In this document: positions 22,621 through 22,685 of the stretch, in pieces
Position numbering within the stretch: the first letter of the stretch is position 1
Layout of the letters: each line of letters starts with the position of its first letter
NCBI GenBank assembly: GCA_902468695.1
Contig: CABQZS010000035.1
Span: forward strand, 1 to 22,685
Direction of reading: 5' to 3'
Length of the DNA stretch: 22,685 nt
DNA from: an uncultured Collinsella sp.
Lineage (GTDB): Bacteria > Actinomycetota > Coriobacteriia > Coriobacteriales > Coriobacteriaceae
Notes under the pieces: model-generated
The model's database searches: none
What the model was told of the DNA's origin: nothing
What the model saw: only the letters and a program-made list of their open reading frames with translations
Made by a program: the position numbers and the translations under genes

Positions 22621-22685
22621 TCGAACCCCAGATGCCCTTTTGGGGCATACTCGCTTAGCAGGCGAGCACCTTCGGCCTCTCGGTC
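22603..22685 (-). tRNA. tRNA-Ser(GCU), 5' end beyond the window
   Basis: The minus strand reads GACCGAGAGGCCGAAGG (D arm), the anticodon stem CTCGC/GCGAG with loop CTGCTAA (anticodon GCU, codons AGC/AGU), a long variable arm ATGCCC/GGGCAT, T arm TGGGG-TTCGAAT-CCCCA, acceptor 3' strand GCTCTCC, discriminator G and an encoded CCA (22603-22605). The long variable arm and G73 are serine-tRNA marks. About 8 nt of the 5' acceptor (expected GGAGAGC) lie past base 22685. Confidence 0.95.

Overview
The window is about 60% G+C, densely coded, and nearly all genes lie on the minus strand. Protein character (PHP-type CpsB phosphatase, VanRS-like two-component pair, tandem YhgE/Pip proteins, OFA-like MFS carrier) and the intergenic palindromes fit a gut Coriobacteriia such as Collinsella. 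That assignment is inference from style; no rRNA is present to confirm it.

Layout. 1-937: 5' part of hisS (histidyl-tRNA synthetase), cut by the window edge. 938-1241: three consecutive long hairpins and the hisS promoter. 1242-5067: three metabolic or transport genes (MFS carrier, M20D amidohydrolase, EamA/DMT transporter), each separated by hairpins or a terminator. 5268-10274: two large paralogous YhgE/Pip-type membrane proteins in a tightly coupled operon with a palindromic operator candidate on the promoter. 10550-12574: htpG (Hsp90). 12777-15384: a cpsC-cpsD-cpsB tyrosine-phosphorylation module followed by a GNAT acetyltransferase. 15580-18676: pstB followed by a PhoB/PhoR-type regulator and kinase, probably phosphate control. 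18780-20739: a VanR/VanS-like two-component system, divergent from 20939-22279, a secreted D-alanyl-D-alanine carboxypeptidase. 22304-22685: the carboxypeptidase terminator, a 91-bp repeat in two copies, a tRNA-like composite element, and a tRNA-Ser(GCU) running off the right edge on the minus strand.

How the genes fit together. The right half is an envelope and signalling neighbourhood: cell-wall trimming (carboxypeptidase) beside a VanRS-like sensor, a BY-kinase/phosphatase pair that normally controls surface polysaccharide export, and a phosphate-sensing regulator next to one phosphate-transport ATPase. Two modules lack their usual partners here: CpsBCD has no glycosyltransferase or flippase genes, and PstB has no PstSCA.

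The strongest unexplained signals are the composite tRNA-like/repeat region at the right end, the shared palindromic elements between genes (some supplying stop codons or abutting promoters), the TTAAG direct repeat between vanR-like and dac genes, and the paired YhgE proteins with their operator candidate. No CRISPR array, integrase, transposase or rRNA gene was seen.
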